A DNA stretch of 64,000 nucleotides from Bacillota bacterium (GCA_023407575.1 JAEYLX010000014.1:1-64000), one strand, 5' to 3'. Shown: positions 1-9,574, counted from the first letter of the stretch. The notes: generated by a model from the letters alone, not told the origin. Translations and numbers: made by a program.

Positions 1-1
1 T

Positions 2-427
2 AAGCTATGGGACTGGGGACGTTTAGGACTGGACGGACTGCCAAGACCGGTACATATTAATCACGGCGAACAGGTAATTCAGTGGGATCGTACTACCGAA
101 TGGGTGAAAGAGAACTTGGTAAATGCGATTACCGGGATAAGTGAGGACGAACACAATAAAATCGAAAGAACAGGTCTTCATGAACGAGAATTTATTGAGA
201 CCAGAAGATATACCATCACCACAGAGTCAATTCTGGAGAGTGAAGGCAGTGTAAGTACCTGTAACGTAGTGGACGGAGAAGGAGCTATTATCGAAAGCCT
301 GAATGGCAGCTTTGAGCCTTACGAAGTTCATTATGCTGAGACCTTTATTGTACCGGAGAGTGTAAAGCAATTCGTTATTAGACCTCTGGGAGAAGAAGTT
401 AAAATTCTTCGAGCCACAGTAAGATAA
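2..427 (+). CDS. Class I mannose-6-phosphate isomerase-like protein, 3' end only
   Basis: The reading frame is open from the first bases of the window, so this is the C-terminal part (about 141 residues) of a gene that starts upstream; the GTG at 104 is internal. The opening residues (KLWDWGRLGLDGLPRPVHI) and the later cupin-like strand pattern match, from memory, the C-terminal half of the long clostridial class I mannose-6-phosphate isomerase-like proteins often found next to alpha-mannosidase genes. The metal-binding N-terminal part is outside the window, so catalytic competence cannot be judged. It lies upstream of a GH38 mannosidase on the same strand, which fits a role in converting mannose-derived sugar phosphate. 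It could instead be a non-catalytic cupin homologue. Confidence 0.65.
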   Translation, partial: KLWDWGRLGLDGLPRPVHINHGEQVIQWDRTTEWVKENLVNAITGISEDEHNKIERTGLHEREFIETRRYTITTESILESEGSVSTCNVVDGEGAIIESLNGSFEPYEVHYAETFIVPESVKQFVIRPLGEEVKILRATVR

Positions 428-436
428 AAAAATATT

Positions 437-491
437 GCTAGTGCATCGTCCTTAAATTAACTGGACTAATTATTTGCAGGACGATGTACTA
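437..491. repeat. Inverted repeat / stem-loop between isomerase-like gene and GH38 gene
   Basis: Two 15-base arms (437-451 and 477-491, core CATCGTCCT/AGGACGATG) are complementary with a single G-T pair, around a 25-base loop. There is no clear T-run after it, so it may be an intercistronic stem-loop or an operator rather than a simple terminator. Confidence 0.5.
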
Positions 492-595
492 GTTTAATAG
501 ATAATTGTAAATCAGCAATCGTTGTTTCTACTATTATTACAATTGTGGAGTTTCACAATTATCCAGTATAGTTTGAATATAGAAGGAGAAATTAT

Positions 596-3211
596 ATGTC
601 ACAGATTAAGGAAATCTGGTGCATGCATCATAGCCACCTGGATATCGGATATACACATCCGCAACCTTTATTACTGGAGCTGCAAAGTGATTACATTGAT
701 CAGGCGATTGATTTATGTGTTAAGACTGCGGATTATCCTGAGGAGTCCCGTTTTCGATGGACCTGTGAAGCAACTTATCCGCTGGTACGCTGGTTGGATA
801 CCGCCGAGGTGGATCGGATTAATTTGTTAAAGCTGTTGATTAAGGAAGGCCGCATCTGTGTGGCTGCCCTTCCTATGCATACAACACCGGGAAGTACGGC
901 ACCAGAAATGATTGCTATGTTAAGGGATTTGGAGCTGCTTCGGGAAAGCTTAGGAGCAGAGATTACAACGGCAATTAACCATGATGTAAATGGTCAGCCG
1001 TGGCCCTTATCACAAATTTTGCTGGACAGTGGAATTGATTTTTATCTTACCGGAATTAATATACATTTTGGTGGTATTCCGTTGCCAAGACCAAGTGCTT
1101 TTCGCTGGCAGACCCCGGACAACAGGGAGCTGTTAACCTTTTTGGGAGAACATTATTCGCTTTTCAGCCAATTTTTCTTTACTCAGGAAGCAGATACCAA
1201 ACGTATGCAGGAAGGTATTTTGGAATATGTGCAGCGTCTGGAGAGTAACGGCTATGACAGAGACTTTGTATTCTTAACAGCGACGAATCCGCCGTTATAT
1301 GATAACAATTGCCCGGATTTAGAATTGGCCAACTTAATACGTAGATACAATGAAGAAGGTTATGAGTTTAAGGTTCGGTTTGTTACACCGGAAATGTTAA
1401 GAGATAAGTTGCTGACAGAAGCGTCTCAAAGAATACCTTTGCATCGTGGGGATTGGACGGATTATTGGAATTTTGGTTGTGCAAGCACTGCTAGGGAAAC
1501 CAGAGTTAATCGTCTGGCGAAACAGAATATCCAGAAAGCAGAAATGATTGAAAGTTTATGCGGTAGCCCAAACAAACACTATGACAGTGTAAAAAAGGAA
1601 AGTAGTTTAAATGCACTTATCTTTGATGAACATACCTGGGGAGCATCACAGTCAGTAACCGACCCTCATGGGGAGGAAACCTATTCCCAATATATTCATA
1701 AGATAAAGACTGCTTATCAGTCAGCAGATTTGTCTGCCTATTTAGTAAGTACACAGATGGAGCGTTTAGCCGGTAATCCCCATCAGTCTGATAAACCGGA
1801 AGGTATTGTGGTAGTGAATACCTCGGGAACCAGGCAAGTAGTGGATTTAGAAGTGCCAGCTTCCTATCGGTTAGAAGGAAGGCACTTAAGTGCACTTCGT
1901 TCCAAACAATATATTCCTTATATTGATCAGGAGGAGACCATTAACTATGGAACCATTTCGATGGAGCCATTTAGTTATAAGAAAATTCCATTCACTGTAC
2001 TGGAAGCAAGAAAACAGAAACAGGAAGATTTGAAACCTGCCTATACAGTTACCGAAAATCAAATCCTCACACCTGACTATAGAATAGAATTTAATAAAGA
2101 AACCGGCAGAATTCTGCAGGTATATTCTGTTCAAACTGGTTGGAACCTGCTGAATGATAAGAGTGAATGGGGCTTTCTTGAACTGGTCAAGGAGACAATT
2201 GACCCAAGACATAATAAACAGATACGCTCCTCCTTATTTCCAAGAGATGTAGATCTGGGCAACAAAAATATAACCCAGTGGAATCATAATTGGAAAGCAT
2301 ACCGCAGTGGAGCAGAAAAAGTATTGAACTGGCGTCTGGAGCAGGGAGAGGATAGTGTAAGCTTTGTTTGGGAACTGGAAGTAAGCGGAATGGAAAAAGC
2401 AGAGCAAACCATTACTTTTTCTGCAAAATCACCTAGAATTAAAATGAAAGCTAAACTAAGAAAGCTGCCGGTTAGTATGCCCGAATCCATCTATTTTGCC
2501 CTGCCTTTGCAACTTAAGGAAAACTGGGAATGCAGCTTTGATACAGCAAGCGAATTTGTTCGTCTGGATAAGGACCAGCTGGGCACAGTATGCCGTGATT
2601 GGGTAACCGTTGATAAATCTGTATCCATGTATGACGGTGAAAAAGGTGTATTACTTTCTTGTCCGGATGCACCGATGGTACAGGTTGGAGATTTTAATTT
2701 TGGAAAAGAGAGCAAGGAGATAACACGTAAGGAAAATCCTCTTTTACTCGCCTGGCCACTGAATAATTACTGGGATACTAACTTTATGGCGGATCAAAGG
2801 GGTACGATGGAATTAAAATATGAATTGCAACCCTTCCAGGAGTTTGACCCAACTAAAGTTTATACAGCAAGTGTTGCAGCAGATCATCCTTGTGTCATAG
2901 GAGCAGCAGTTTCCTGTGAGAAAGAAGAGAGCGGAAGTTTAATACAGGCGGAAGGAGAGGTAATGCCGATTTATATAAAACCCTCTAACCCGGCAGAAGA
3001 CGATTCGAAAGGCTTTGTTCTAGTTCTTAAAAATCTCACAAATCAGGAGCAGGAATATAGTTTTTCAACCTCCATCTATTCGTCGTATTATGCAGAAGAG
3101 GTAACAGTTCAAGAAAAACCAATCAGTCAAATAGAGGTTATCAACCAGAAAGTAACGCTTACAATGCCTCCGAAAGCCTTAAAACTAATTCGCATTACAC
3201 AGACAAATTAG
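596..3211 (+). CDS. GH38 family alpha-mannosidase
   Basis: An 871-residue cytoplasmic protein (no signal peptide) that should hydrolyse alpha-mannosides to mannose. The N-terminal motif HSHLDIGYTHPQ supplies the zinc-binding His and Asp (about H14 and D16). NHDVNGQPW around residue 130 holds the probable nucleophile Asp, and DEHTWG around residue 346 holds another conserved metal His. The barrel-like N-terminal half, central helical part and long beta-rich C-terminal half match GH38 architecture, although it is somewhat shorter than many members. The ATG follows a strong AGAAGGAGA site; the earlier overlapping ORF from 522 in another frame is a shadow. It sits between two mannose-6-phosphate isomerase-type genes, which supports mannose catabolism. 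The natural substrate linkage cannot be read from sequence. Confidence 0.88.
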   Translation: MSQIKEIWCMHHSHLDIGYTHPQPLLLELQSDYIDQAIDLCVKTADYPEESRFRWTCEATYPLVRWLDTAEVDRINLLKLLIKEGRICVAALPMHTTPGSTAPEMIAMLRDLELLRESLGAEITTAINHDVNGQPWPLSQILLDSGIDFYLTGINIHFGGIPLPRPSAFRWQTPDNRELLTFLGEHYSLFSQFFFTQEADTKRMQEGILEYVQRLESNGYDRDFVFLTATNPPLYDNNCPDLELANLIRRYNEEGYEFKVRFVTPEMLRDKLLTEASQRIPLHRGDWTDYWNFGCASTARETRVNRLAKQNIQKAEMIESLCGSPNKHYDSVKKESSLNALIFDEHTWGASQSVTDPHGEETYSQYIHKIKTAYQSADLSAYLVSTQMERLAGNPHQSDKPEGIVVVNTSGTRQVVDLEVPASYRLEGRHLSALRSKQYIPYIDQEETINYGTISMEPFSYKKIPFTVLEARKQKQEDLKPAYTVTENQILTPDYRIEFNKETGRILQVYSVQTGWNLLNDKSEWGFLELVKETIDPRHNKQIRSSLFPRDVDLGNKNITQWNHNWKAYRSGAEKVLNWRLEQGEDSVSFVWELEVSGMEKAEQTITFSAKSPRIKMKAKLRKLPVSMPESIYFALPLQLKENWECSFDTASEFVRLDKDQLGTVCRDWVTVDKSVSMYDGEKGVLLSCPDAPMVQVGDFNFGKESKEITRKENPLLLAWPLNNYWDTNFMADQRGTMELKYELQPFQEFDPTKVYTASVAADHPCVIGAAVSCEKEESGSLIQAEGEVMPIYIKPSNPAEDDSKGFVLVLKNLTNQEQEYSFSTSIYSSYYAEEVTVQEKPISQIEVINQKVTLTMPPKALKLIRITQTN

Positions 3212-3236
3212 GAAATAACAATTAATATTTAAAACA

Positions 3237-3316
3237 AGCTGAAACGGTAAGTTGTTTCACTTATCATAATTGTATAACGGTTTCAGCTGATTTTGCTTAG
3301 AAGTAAAATCAGCTGA
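3237..3316. terminator. Overlapping alternative hairpins after the GH38 gene
   Basis: AGCTGAAAC (3237-3245) pairs with GTTTCAGCT (3280-3288). The overlapping TCAGCTGATTTT (3283-3294) pairs with AAAATCAGCTGA (3305-3316). Both hairpins need bases 3283-3288, so they exclude each other. The second has T-rich flanks and could terminate transcription. Confidence 0.5.
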
Positions 3317-3384
3317 TTTGCTAAATGCCAGGTTACATGCTATTATAACTAAAATAGCAACTATATAAAAAAGGAAGCAGGAGA

Positions 3385-4335
3385 ATGAAAGATATTATTT
3401 TTATTGAACCGATTTTTAAGTCAATGGTTTGGGGCGGTAATAAACTAAGAACTGAATTTAACTATGAAATACCGGATGACCATACAGGAGAATGCTGGGC
3501 AATCAGTGCACATCGAAATGGTGACTGTGCAATAAAGAATGGGGAATATACGGGCAAGACCTTAAGCTGGCTGTGGGAGAATCACAGAGAATTATTTGGT
3601 AACCATCAAGGGGAGGTATTTCCATTACTTATAAAAATAATTGATGCGAAAAATGACCTTAGTATTCAGGTTCATCCTGACGATGAGTATGCCAAAGTCA
3701 ATGAAAATGGGGCGCTTGGTAAGACCGAATGCTGGTATATTCTAGATTGTGAGCCAGAGGGTGAGATTGTAATTGGGCATAATGCAAAGGATAAACAGGA
3801 ACTGAAAGATCTCATAGCTCATGAAAGCTGGGATGAGCTGATTAGAACGCAAAAAATCACCAAGGGAGATTTCTTTCAAATTGAACCAGGAACTGTCCAT
3901 GCAATTAAAAAAGGTACCATGATCCTGGAAACACAACAGAACAGTGATATTACATATCGCCTGTATGATTATGGAAGGCTGGAGAATGGGAAGCCAAGGG
4001 AACTTCATCTGGAGAAAAGTATTGATGTAATAAAATGCCCACATAGGAATAGAAGTACAGAAAGTAGATTTGGTCAGGCAGAAAAGGACGTAACTAATTT
4101 AATTGAATGTAAATATTACAGTGTTCAAAAGATCAAGGTGGATGGACAAAATGTTTTTAACTACGGTTCCGATTTTTGCAATGTAAGTGTAATTGACGGA
4201 AGCGGTATAATTGATGGGAATTCTATTAAAAAGGGAGATCATTTCATTATACCGGCGGGGTATGGAACTTTTCATATAACTGGAGAATTGGATATGATTC
4301 TTTCCTATTTACCAGCAGTACAAGATGAAGAATAA
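3385..4335 (+). CDS. manA: Class I mannose-6-phosphate isomerase (cupin)
   Basis: A 316-residue zinc-dependent isomerase interconverting mannose 6-phosphate and fructose 6-phosphate in the cytoplasm, of the length usual for the Firmicutes ManA type. The start region carries the family signature (FKSMVWGG near residues 12-19). Likely metal ligands are visible: QVHPDD (Q95, H97), TECWYI (E115) and GTVHAI (H172). The ATG is preceded by GGAAGCAGGAG. It lies downstream of the GH38 mannosidase and would feed released, phosphorylated mannose into glycolysis. A different, larger isomerase-like gene ends at 427, so two paralogues flank the mannosidase. Confidence 0.92.
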   Translation: MKDIIFIEPIFKSMVWGGNKLRTEFNYEIPDDHTGECWAISAHRNGDCAIKNGEYTGKTLSWLWENHRELFGNHQGEVFPLLIKIIDAKNDLSIQVHPDDEYAKVNENGALGKTECWYILDCEPEGEIVIGHNAKDKQELKDLIAHESWDELIRTQKITKGDFFQIEPGTVHAIKKGTMILETQQNSDITYRLYDYGRLENGKPRELHLEKSIDVIKCPHRNRSTESRFGQAEKDVTNLIECKYYSVQKIKVDGQNVFNYGSDFCNVSVIDGSGIIDGNSIKKGDHFIIPAGYGTFHITGELDMILSYLPAVQDEE

Positions 4336-4376
4336 GTAGAGTCTATTAAGCAAAATATCAGATGACTATGAAGAGT

Positions 4377-4445
4377 AAAAGACCGTATGATAGCAAAATG
4401 CATTGTCGTATGAGGTGCATTTTAGCTGTTATACGGTCTTTCTTT
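4377..4445. terminator. Bidirectional Rho-independent terminator
   Basis: Long interrupted stem between two convergent genes: AGACCGTAT (about 4379-4387) with ATACGGTCT, and inner AATGCA with TGCATT. It is flanked by A-run and T-run on the two sides, so it can serve both the isomerase gene and the minus-strand chemotaxis receptor. Confidence 0.85.
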
Positions 4446-4476
4446 TAAAGCGAATAATTACGATTCCTAATATTTA

Positions 4477-6465
4477 TTATAATTTAAACATTGATATTGA
4501 TTTTTGCATGTCTTCCGCTAATTGGGATAAACTTTCACTGGATTGTGCAATCTCATTCATGGAAGCAGTTTGTTCTTCAATGGAAGCAGTTGCTTCTTCG
4601 GTACCAGCTGCATTTTCTTCAGAGATTGCTGATAAATTCTCAATGATACCAACAATTTCATCTTTCTTGCTGCCCATTTCACTACTGGACTGATTCAATG
4701 TATTAAGCAGCTGATTCAAGTTTTCAATTGCTTTTGCAATGCCTTCAAATTTATTATTAGTTGAATTAACGCTGGTTGTCTGTTCTTCTAAATTGTTTCC
4801 AACTTCCTCCATTGTTTTAACGGCATATTCACTCTTACCAATTAATTCCTCAATATCTTTAATTATTTCTCCTGTAAAACGATTGGCTTGTTCAGATAGT
4901 TTTCTTATTTCATCAGCAACCACAGAGAAACCTTTACCAGCCTCACCGGCTCTTGCTGCTTCAATGGCAGCATTGAGAGCTAATAGATTTGTTTGGCTTG
5001 CAATACTTAGTATCATTTGGCTGGATTTATCAATTTTACCTGCGCTTTCATTGGTTTCAAGGATACTTTTTTTAACGTTATTTGCTGCATGATTAGTCTG
5101 TGTTGTCTTTTCGACCAGGACATTTAAGATATCAAAGCCATCATTCTTTAATTGCTCTACTTCATTTGTAAGGCTGTTTAATTGGAGAATTAACGTTTGC
5201 TCATTGGAAATTAAGTTACCCAGTAACTCGATTTCGTTAGCACCCTTTTCGGTATCATTTGCCTGATCCCCTGCTCCAACAGCGATATCCTGTACGGCTC
5301 CCGCTACTTCATTGGCTGAAACCACTGCCTGCTGGCTCGTAGCTGTTAGTTCTTCGGAGGAAGCTGCAATATGTTCTGCTGACTGGGCTATATTTTCCAC
5401 AAGGGTTCTTAGATTTCTTTGCAGCGATAGAGTTGCATTTGCCATAACACCTATTTCATCGGATTGTTTTGTATATTTTGCTACCTTACTATAGTCTGAA
5501 GATAAGTCATATTGAGAGATATTATTTAAAATTGAAACGGAGTTAGTAATCGGTTTAGAGATTGATTTTCCAAGATAAACTGCGATTCCAATGCCTGCTG
5601 CAATAAATAAGAGAGAAAATGTAATTAACAGTCCAGCCATCTTATCAACACCCTTGGTTATTTGACTCTTAGGAGCGCCTAAGCCTAGAATCCAGTCTGT
5701 ACCCGGTATAGTAACCAAATAAGCAACTTTATTTATCTTATCCAGCTTATAATTAACGATACCTTGATTGCCAATTCCCAGTTTTTCTAATTGAACACCA
5801 AAATCTTTAAAATATCCATTTTCCTCTATGTCTTTTATAACATTTTTTTGATTCATGACATATTCTTTTACCCCATGAGCGTAAAAAGTTCCATCACTAC
5901 CAATTACAAAGGCATTTCCATTATCACCAAAGGTCATTTGCTCAATAATTTCATTGAGGGCAGAGCCATCTCTTCTTCCGATAAGCGCGCCAGTAATACC
6001 ATCCTTTGTTTTGATTGGAACAGCGTACATAATTACAGTACCATGGGTAACTTTGCTTGTTATTACGTTAGAGAAGCATTTCTCGCCATTCAAAGCCTTC
6101 TGCACATATTCACGGTCACTTAGATCTGCTTCCTCACCACCGATAGCATAGGTGGCTAATCCATTTAAATCTACTACAGCCATATCAAGATAGCCCAAAC
6201 TTTCTGCTTCCTTTGCCATCACTGCCAGCTTTTTGTTTAGGGGCATTTCACTAATTCGATTTGATACTTGCTCCAAGACACTGGTGCGTATCTGTAATCT
6301 AGAATCAATATTATTTGCTCCTTGCTTCGCAGTTTCCTCCAGTCCGTTGATTGCTTCCTTATACGCAGTATTGTAGCTTAACACCAAAGAGATTGTACCC
6401 AATCCTCCTGCGACGATAAGCACTAGCACGCCCACGAATAAGGCGATTTTGTTTGATAATTTCAT
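4477..6465 (-). CDS. Methyl-accepting chemotaxis protein with Cache-type sensor
   Basis: A 662-residue transmembrane chemoreceptor that senses an external ligand and controls CheA. TM1 spans about residues 7-29. An extracellular domain of about 245 residues follows, with the double-Cache pattern. TM2 is at about 275-300, HAMP at about 300-355, and the long cytoplasmic coiled-coil hairpin has its conserved tip (TNLLALNAAIEAARAGE) near residue 490-510. I start at the ATG at 6465 because AAAGGAG lies 9 bases upstream; the GTG seven codons earlier overlaps that site. It has its own promoter region shared divergently with the AraC gene. The ligand is unknown; nearby glycan genes make a sugar possible, but that is only context. 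Confidence 0.93.
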   Translation of the reverse strand: MKLSNKIALFVGVLVLIVAGGLGTISLVLSYNTAYKEAINGLEETAKQGANNIDSRLQIRTSVLEQVSNRISEMPLNKKLAVMAKEAESLGYLDMAVVDLNGLATYAIGGEEADLSDREYVQKALNGEKCFSNVITSKVTHGTVIMYAVPIKTKDGITGALIGRRDGSALNEIIEQMTFGDNGNAFVIGSDGTFYAHGVKEYVMNQKNVIKDIEENGYFKDFGVQLEKLGIGNQGIVNYKLDKINKVAYLVTIPGTDWILGLGAPKSQITKGVDKMAGLLITFSLLFIAAGIGIAVYLGKSISKPITNSVSILNNISQYDLSSDYSKVAKYTKQSDEIGVMANATLSLQRNLRTLVENIAQSAEHIAASSEELTATSQQAVVSANEVAGAVQDIAVGAGDQANDTEKGANEIELLGNLISNEQTLILQLNSLTNEVEQLKNDGFDILNVLVEKTTQTNHAANNVKKSILETNESAGKIDKSSQMILSIASQTNLLALNAAIEAARAGEAGKGFSVVADEIRKLSEQANRFTGEIIKDIEELIGKSEYAVKTMEEVGNNLEEQTTSVNSTNNKFEGIAKAIENLNQLLNTLNQSSSEMGSKKDEIVGIIENLSAISEENAAGTEEATASIEEQTASMNEIAQSSESLSQLAEDMQKSISMFKL

Positions 6466-6970
6466 TTTCGTTGTCTCCTTTGACACCTTTTCTTTTCAAG
6501 TTACGTATTTCTTTTTGCACTCAACTACCTGCAAAGCTCATTCTAGATGTATATATTAAAAGTGTATATAAGTTCTGGAAGATTAGCAGCTTGCAAAAGC
6601 TTTTAAGATTTTACAATACTTTATTTTATAAATCAACTGGTGGTACCAATTTGCGTGTAAAAACATGAAATATATTTTATTCATAGGCTGAAATACCTAA
6701 ATTTGATATTTAATATATACGAAATAAGTCCTAAATTAAGAACTTATGGATGGGTATCTTTACCGGGTAAATAAGATCTGTCATATTGATACTTTTTGTT
6801 CTACAGAGTATAGTAAAAATAAAATAGACTAAGGCTTATCAAAGGTTGTACATAAAATGCAAAGCAAGGAGTTCTTTGACTTGATATCATAGTAAAGTGA
6901 TTGCAAGAAGCATTTCTGCAAAGGGTGGCTTGTGATTACGGAAATTATCAAAAAGAAAGGAAGACCAAGT

Positions 6971-7897
6971 ATGAACTGTTTTGATGAAATTGAGATGGTC
7001 ATTGACTATATCGAGAATAATCTTCATTGTATAGAGATCGGAAATATCTCAAAACTCACAGGAGTTCCGGGAGGATTATATCAACGGATTTTTTCTTACG
7101 TGTGCGGTATTTCAATTTCTGAATATGTGCGAAGACGTAAGCTTTCAGAGGCTGCACGGGAGGTTCTTGAAAAAGAGGATAGTATCATCAATATAGCGAT
7201 GAAATACGGCTACGATAACCATTCTGCCTTCTCAAGAGCTTTTAAAGAACAGTTTGGAGTGCCTCCAACAAGTCTTGCTCGAGACATTTATCATTCAAAG
7301 GTCTATCAGCGTTATTCCTTTCAAAATGAAGATACCTATTATGTTATGAAAGGGAGAAGAATTATGGCAGATATCGTTAGAATTGAGTATGTGGAAATGG
7401 AGGAGACCTTGTTAATCGGTATTTCAAAATTAAATACCAGTCTTGCCAATCATGAACTGTGGCAAAAATATTTTGAAGAGGGTCATTCTGAACGACTAGG
7501 GGAAATGGAACAGTATGAAAGCGGAGAGATGAAAGAGGAGTATATCGGATTAGGGTATGCCGCTGAGTTCGTAGATGAGAAAAGTCTTGGCAATGAATAC
7601 ATTATTGGAAGATACTTTAAGCCAGGAACTGAAATTCCTCCCAATATGACAGGACGATTAATACCTAAGGGAATGGTGGTAAAAGCACAGATAAAGGGTA
7701 AAAATCTGGAGGATATAATAAATTGTGCCTACATTTTAATCAATGGCATGGCAGCAAAAAATGGATATCGTCTGGACTATCATAATTTTTACTGGTCAGA
7801 AGTTTACACCAATGAGAGATATTGCAAACCAGCAGAAAATGGTGAAAGCGAGATTGTTTTAGATTGGTATATGCCCTGTAAAAAGGTCGAGATATAG
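6971..7897 (+). CDS. AraC-family regulator with GyrI-like effector-binding domain
   Basis: About 308 residues. The N-terminal ~105 residues are an AraC-type double helix-turn-helix (ISEYVRRRKLSEAAREV; then YGYDNHSAFSRAFKEQFGVPP). The C-terminal ~190 residues look like the GyrI/BacT effector-binding fold (DIVRIEYVEMEETLLIG near the domain start; EIVLDWYMPC at the end). This arrangement is typical of Rob/SoxS-like small-molecule responders. The ATG at 6971 has AAGGAAG seven bases upstream and gives the usual family N-terminus; an in-frame GTG at 6932 is less likely. The gene is followed by a GNAT acetyltransferase after 34 bases, so the two may be co-transcribed as a drug- or stress-response pair. 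Confidence 0.85.
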   Translation: MNCFDEIEMVIDYIENNLHCIEIGNISKLTGVPGGLYQRIFSYVCGISISEYVRRRKLSEAAREVLEKEDSIINIAMKYGYDNHSAFSRAFKEQFGVPPTSLARDIYHSKVYQRYSFQNEDTYYVMKGRRIMADIVRIEYVEMEETLLIGISKLNTSLANHELWQKYFEEGHSERLGEMEQYESGEMKEEYIGLGYAAEFVDEKSLGNEYIIGRYFKPGTEIPPNMTGRLIPKGMVVKAQIKGKNLEDIINCAYILINGMAAKNGYRLDYHNFYWSEVYTNERYCKPAENGESEIVLDWYMPCKKVEI

Positions 7898-7931
7898 ATT
7901 GATGTATTAACAATTTTTTAGGAGGTATAAG

Positions 7932-8510
7932 GTGAATTATAATAAATTATTTGATAACTTTCCTGTCATTGAAAATGATAACATTCTAATGAAGCAGATA
8001 GAGATAGAAGATTTAAAAGACTATATAGAAATAAATATGAATGAAGAACTTTATCGCTTTAAACCTGGTGAACCCAGGAAAACAGCTGTAGCCGTAGAAA
8101 ATATCATTGGACATCATATACGAGATTTTCATAAAAGGATTATCATAAACCTTGGCATTTTTCTAAAGAACGATGCTGGTAAAATGATTGGTGTTGCTGA
8201 AATCTTTGACGTAGATCCTAGGGTAAACGCAGTTACTATTGGTTATACATTAAATCAGAATTACTGGGGGAGAGGAATTGCAGCAAACTCGACTGCGTTG
8301 CTACTCAACTATCTTTTTAAGGAAATAGAGGTAAATAGAGTTCAGGCGTTTGTAATGCCTCAAAATGGAAAGTCTAAAAATGTGCTCCTGCGTAATAAAT
8401 TTATAAAAGAGGGTACCATCAGACAGGGGACCTTTTGGAAGGGTAGAGGGATTGTGGATTTGGAACTATACTCAATCTTAAAAGAGGAGTATAGTAAGGA
8501 TTGTCAATAA
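7932..8510 (+). CDS. GNAT family N-acetyltransferase (RimJ/RimL type)
   Basis: A 192-residue acetyl-CoA-dependent N-acetyltransferase. The core beta4-alpha3 acetyl-CoA loop is seen as YTLNQNYWGRGIAANS (about residues 97-112), followed by the expected strand (VNRVQAFVMPQNGKSKNVLLR) where side-chain-binding and late catalytic positions lie. The GTG start is preceded by TAGGAGGTA. The Rim-like subgroup can acetylate protein N-termini or small molecules, and the substrate cannot be told here. It follows the AraC/GyrI-type regulator closely. Confidence 0.85.
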   Translation: MNYNKLFDNFPVIENDNILMKQIEIEDLKDYIEINMNEELYRFKPGEPRKTAVAVENIIGHHIRDFHKRIIINLGIFLKNDAGKMIGVAEIFDVDPRVNAVTIGYTLNQNYWGRGIAANSTALLLNYLFKEIEVNRVQAFVMPQNGKSKNVLLRNKFIKEGTIRQGTFWKGRGIVDLELYSILKEEYSKDCQ

Positions 8511-8521
8511 TATAAATAGAA

Positions 8522-8573
8522 GGAGGCTCATGATTAACTAGATATAGTTGATTTAGGGCCTTTTCATTATATG
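8522..8573 (+). terminator. Possible terminator after the GNAT gene
   Basis: AGGCTC and GGGCCT flank an inner AACTA/TAGTT pair, followed by TTTTC. The stem is interrupted, so this is only moderately convincing. Confidence 0.4.
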
Positions 8574-8794
8574 TTAGAATTATGATTAATAACAAATAGA
8601 GCTATTTTCTTCCAGATATTGATTGTGAAAAGGTGAATTTTAGTGTAAAATTAAGTCAATATGTAATTTAAATTAAGAGCTTGTTCGAGCGAATGATAGC
8701 CCAGGACACGGCAAACTTTGTATTGTACAAGCAATGGATTAAGAAAATCATCTTAATTAGAACTGATAATTTGAGAAAATCAATGGAGGCTGAT

Positions 8795-9151
8795 ATGAAA
8801 AGATATAAGAAAACTATAAGAATAGTGGCTGTTATTTTATTATTAGGCTTACTGTTTATTCATTTCATACCTGTGAGTTGGGAGGCGAAGACAAAGACAG
8901 ATTATAAATCAGAACTTTATGATAAATATATTGGGGAAGTAGTATCCCTTTATGCAGACAATCATAAGGAATTTACTGGTGTTACTGCAAGTTCTGAAAG
9001 TAAATACGAAATGTTTTGGAAGGGCAGAAACCTGTACCTGAAAGTAGAACTAGACGTTATTGATAAAGACAATAACAAAAATATAATTATAGCCAACTTT
9101 AAAGGTAAACGTTATTGGACGGAACAGTATTCATGGAAAGAGGATAAATAA
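8795..9151 (+). CDS. Small membrane-anchored or secreted hypothetical protein
   Basis: A 118-residue protein. It begins with a Lys/Arg-rich stretch and one hydrophobic segment (about residues 8-26, IRIVAVILLLGLLFIHFI), then about 90 polar residues predicted to be outside the membrane. I choose the ATG at 8795 because TGGAGG lies 5 bases upstream; an in-frame TTG at 8681 would add a non-conserved-looking leader. The stop codon directly abuts the next ATG, so it is co-transcribed with the VOC gene. I do not recognise the family. Confidence 0.6.
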   Translation: MKRYKKTIRIVAVILLLGLLFIHFIPVSWEAKTKTDYKSELYDKYIGEVVSLYADNHKEFTGVTASSESKYEMFWKGRNLYLKVELDVIDKDNNKNIIIANFKGKRYWTEQYSWKEDK

Positions 9152-9574
9152 ATGATACAATCAATAGTACACATTGCATTAGTTGTCAAAGATTATGATG
9201 AGGCGATTGAATTTTACACAAAGAAACTTCACTTTACATTAATAGAAGATACTTATCAGCCAGAACAAGATAAGCGATGGGTGGTGGTATCTCCTCCAGG
9301 GTCACAAGGAACCACAATTTTACTGGCTAAGGCATCAAAACCAGAACAACTGCCCTACATTGGTAATCAGGCAGGTGGACGTATATTCCTTTTTCTTGGA
9401 ACAGACGACTTTTGGAGGGACTATAACGAAATGCTTGATATAGGAATAGAATTCGTTAGGAATCCGAAAGAACAGGATTATGGCACAGTGGCAGTATTCA
9501 AGGATTTGTATGGAAACCTATGGGATTTAGTACAGTTTAATAAGGAACACCCAATTGCGCAGCGTGTAAAATAA
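9152..9574 (+). CDS. VOC (glyoxalase/bleomycin resistance) family protein
   Basis: A 140-residue protein with the paired beta-alpha-beta-beta-beta modules of the vicinal oxygen chelate fold. It opens with IVHIALVVKDYDEAIEFYTKKL, a typical first module, and a metal-ligand-like Glu/His pattern is distributed along it (H8; the late VFKDLYGNLWDLVQ strand). It starts on the base after the preceding stop codon. Members detoxify or sequester small molecules or act as dioxygenases; the substrate is unknown. Confidence 0.85.
   Translation: MIQSIVHIALVVKDYDEAIEFYTKKLHFTLIEDTYQPEQDKRWVVVSPPGSQGTTILLAKASKPEQLPYIGNQAGGRIFLFLGTDDFWRDYNEMLDIGIEFVRNPKEQDYGTVAVFKDLYGNLWDLVQFNKEHPIAQRVK

Noticed and set aside
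522..830. 102-aa plus-strand ORF over the start of the mannosidase
   Set aside because: It lies in another frame of the clearly motif-bearing GH38 gene and shows no family pattern.
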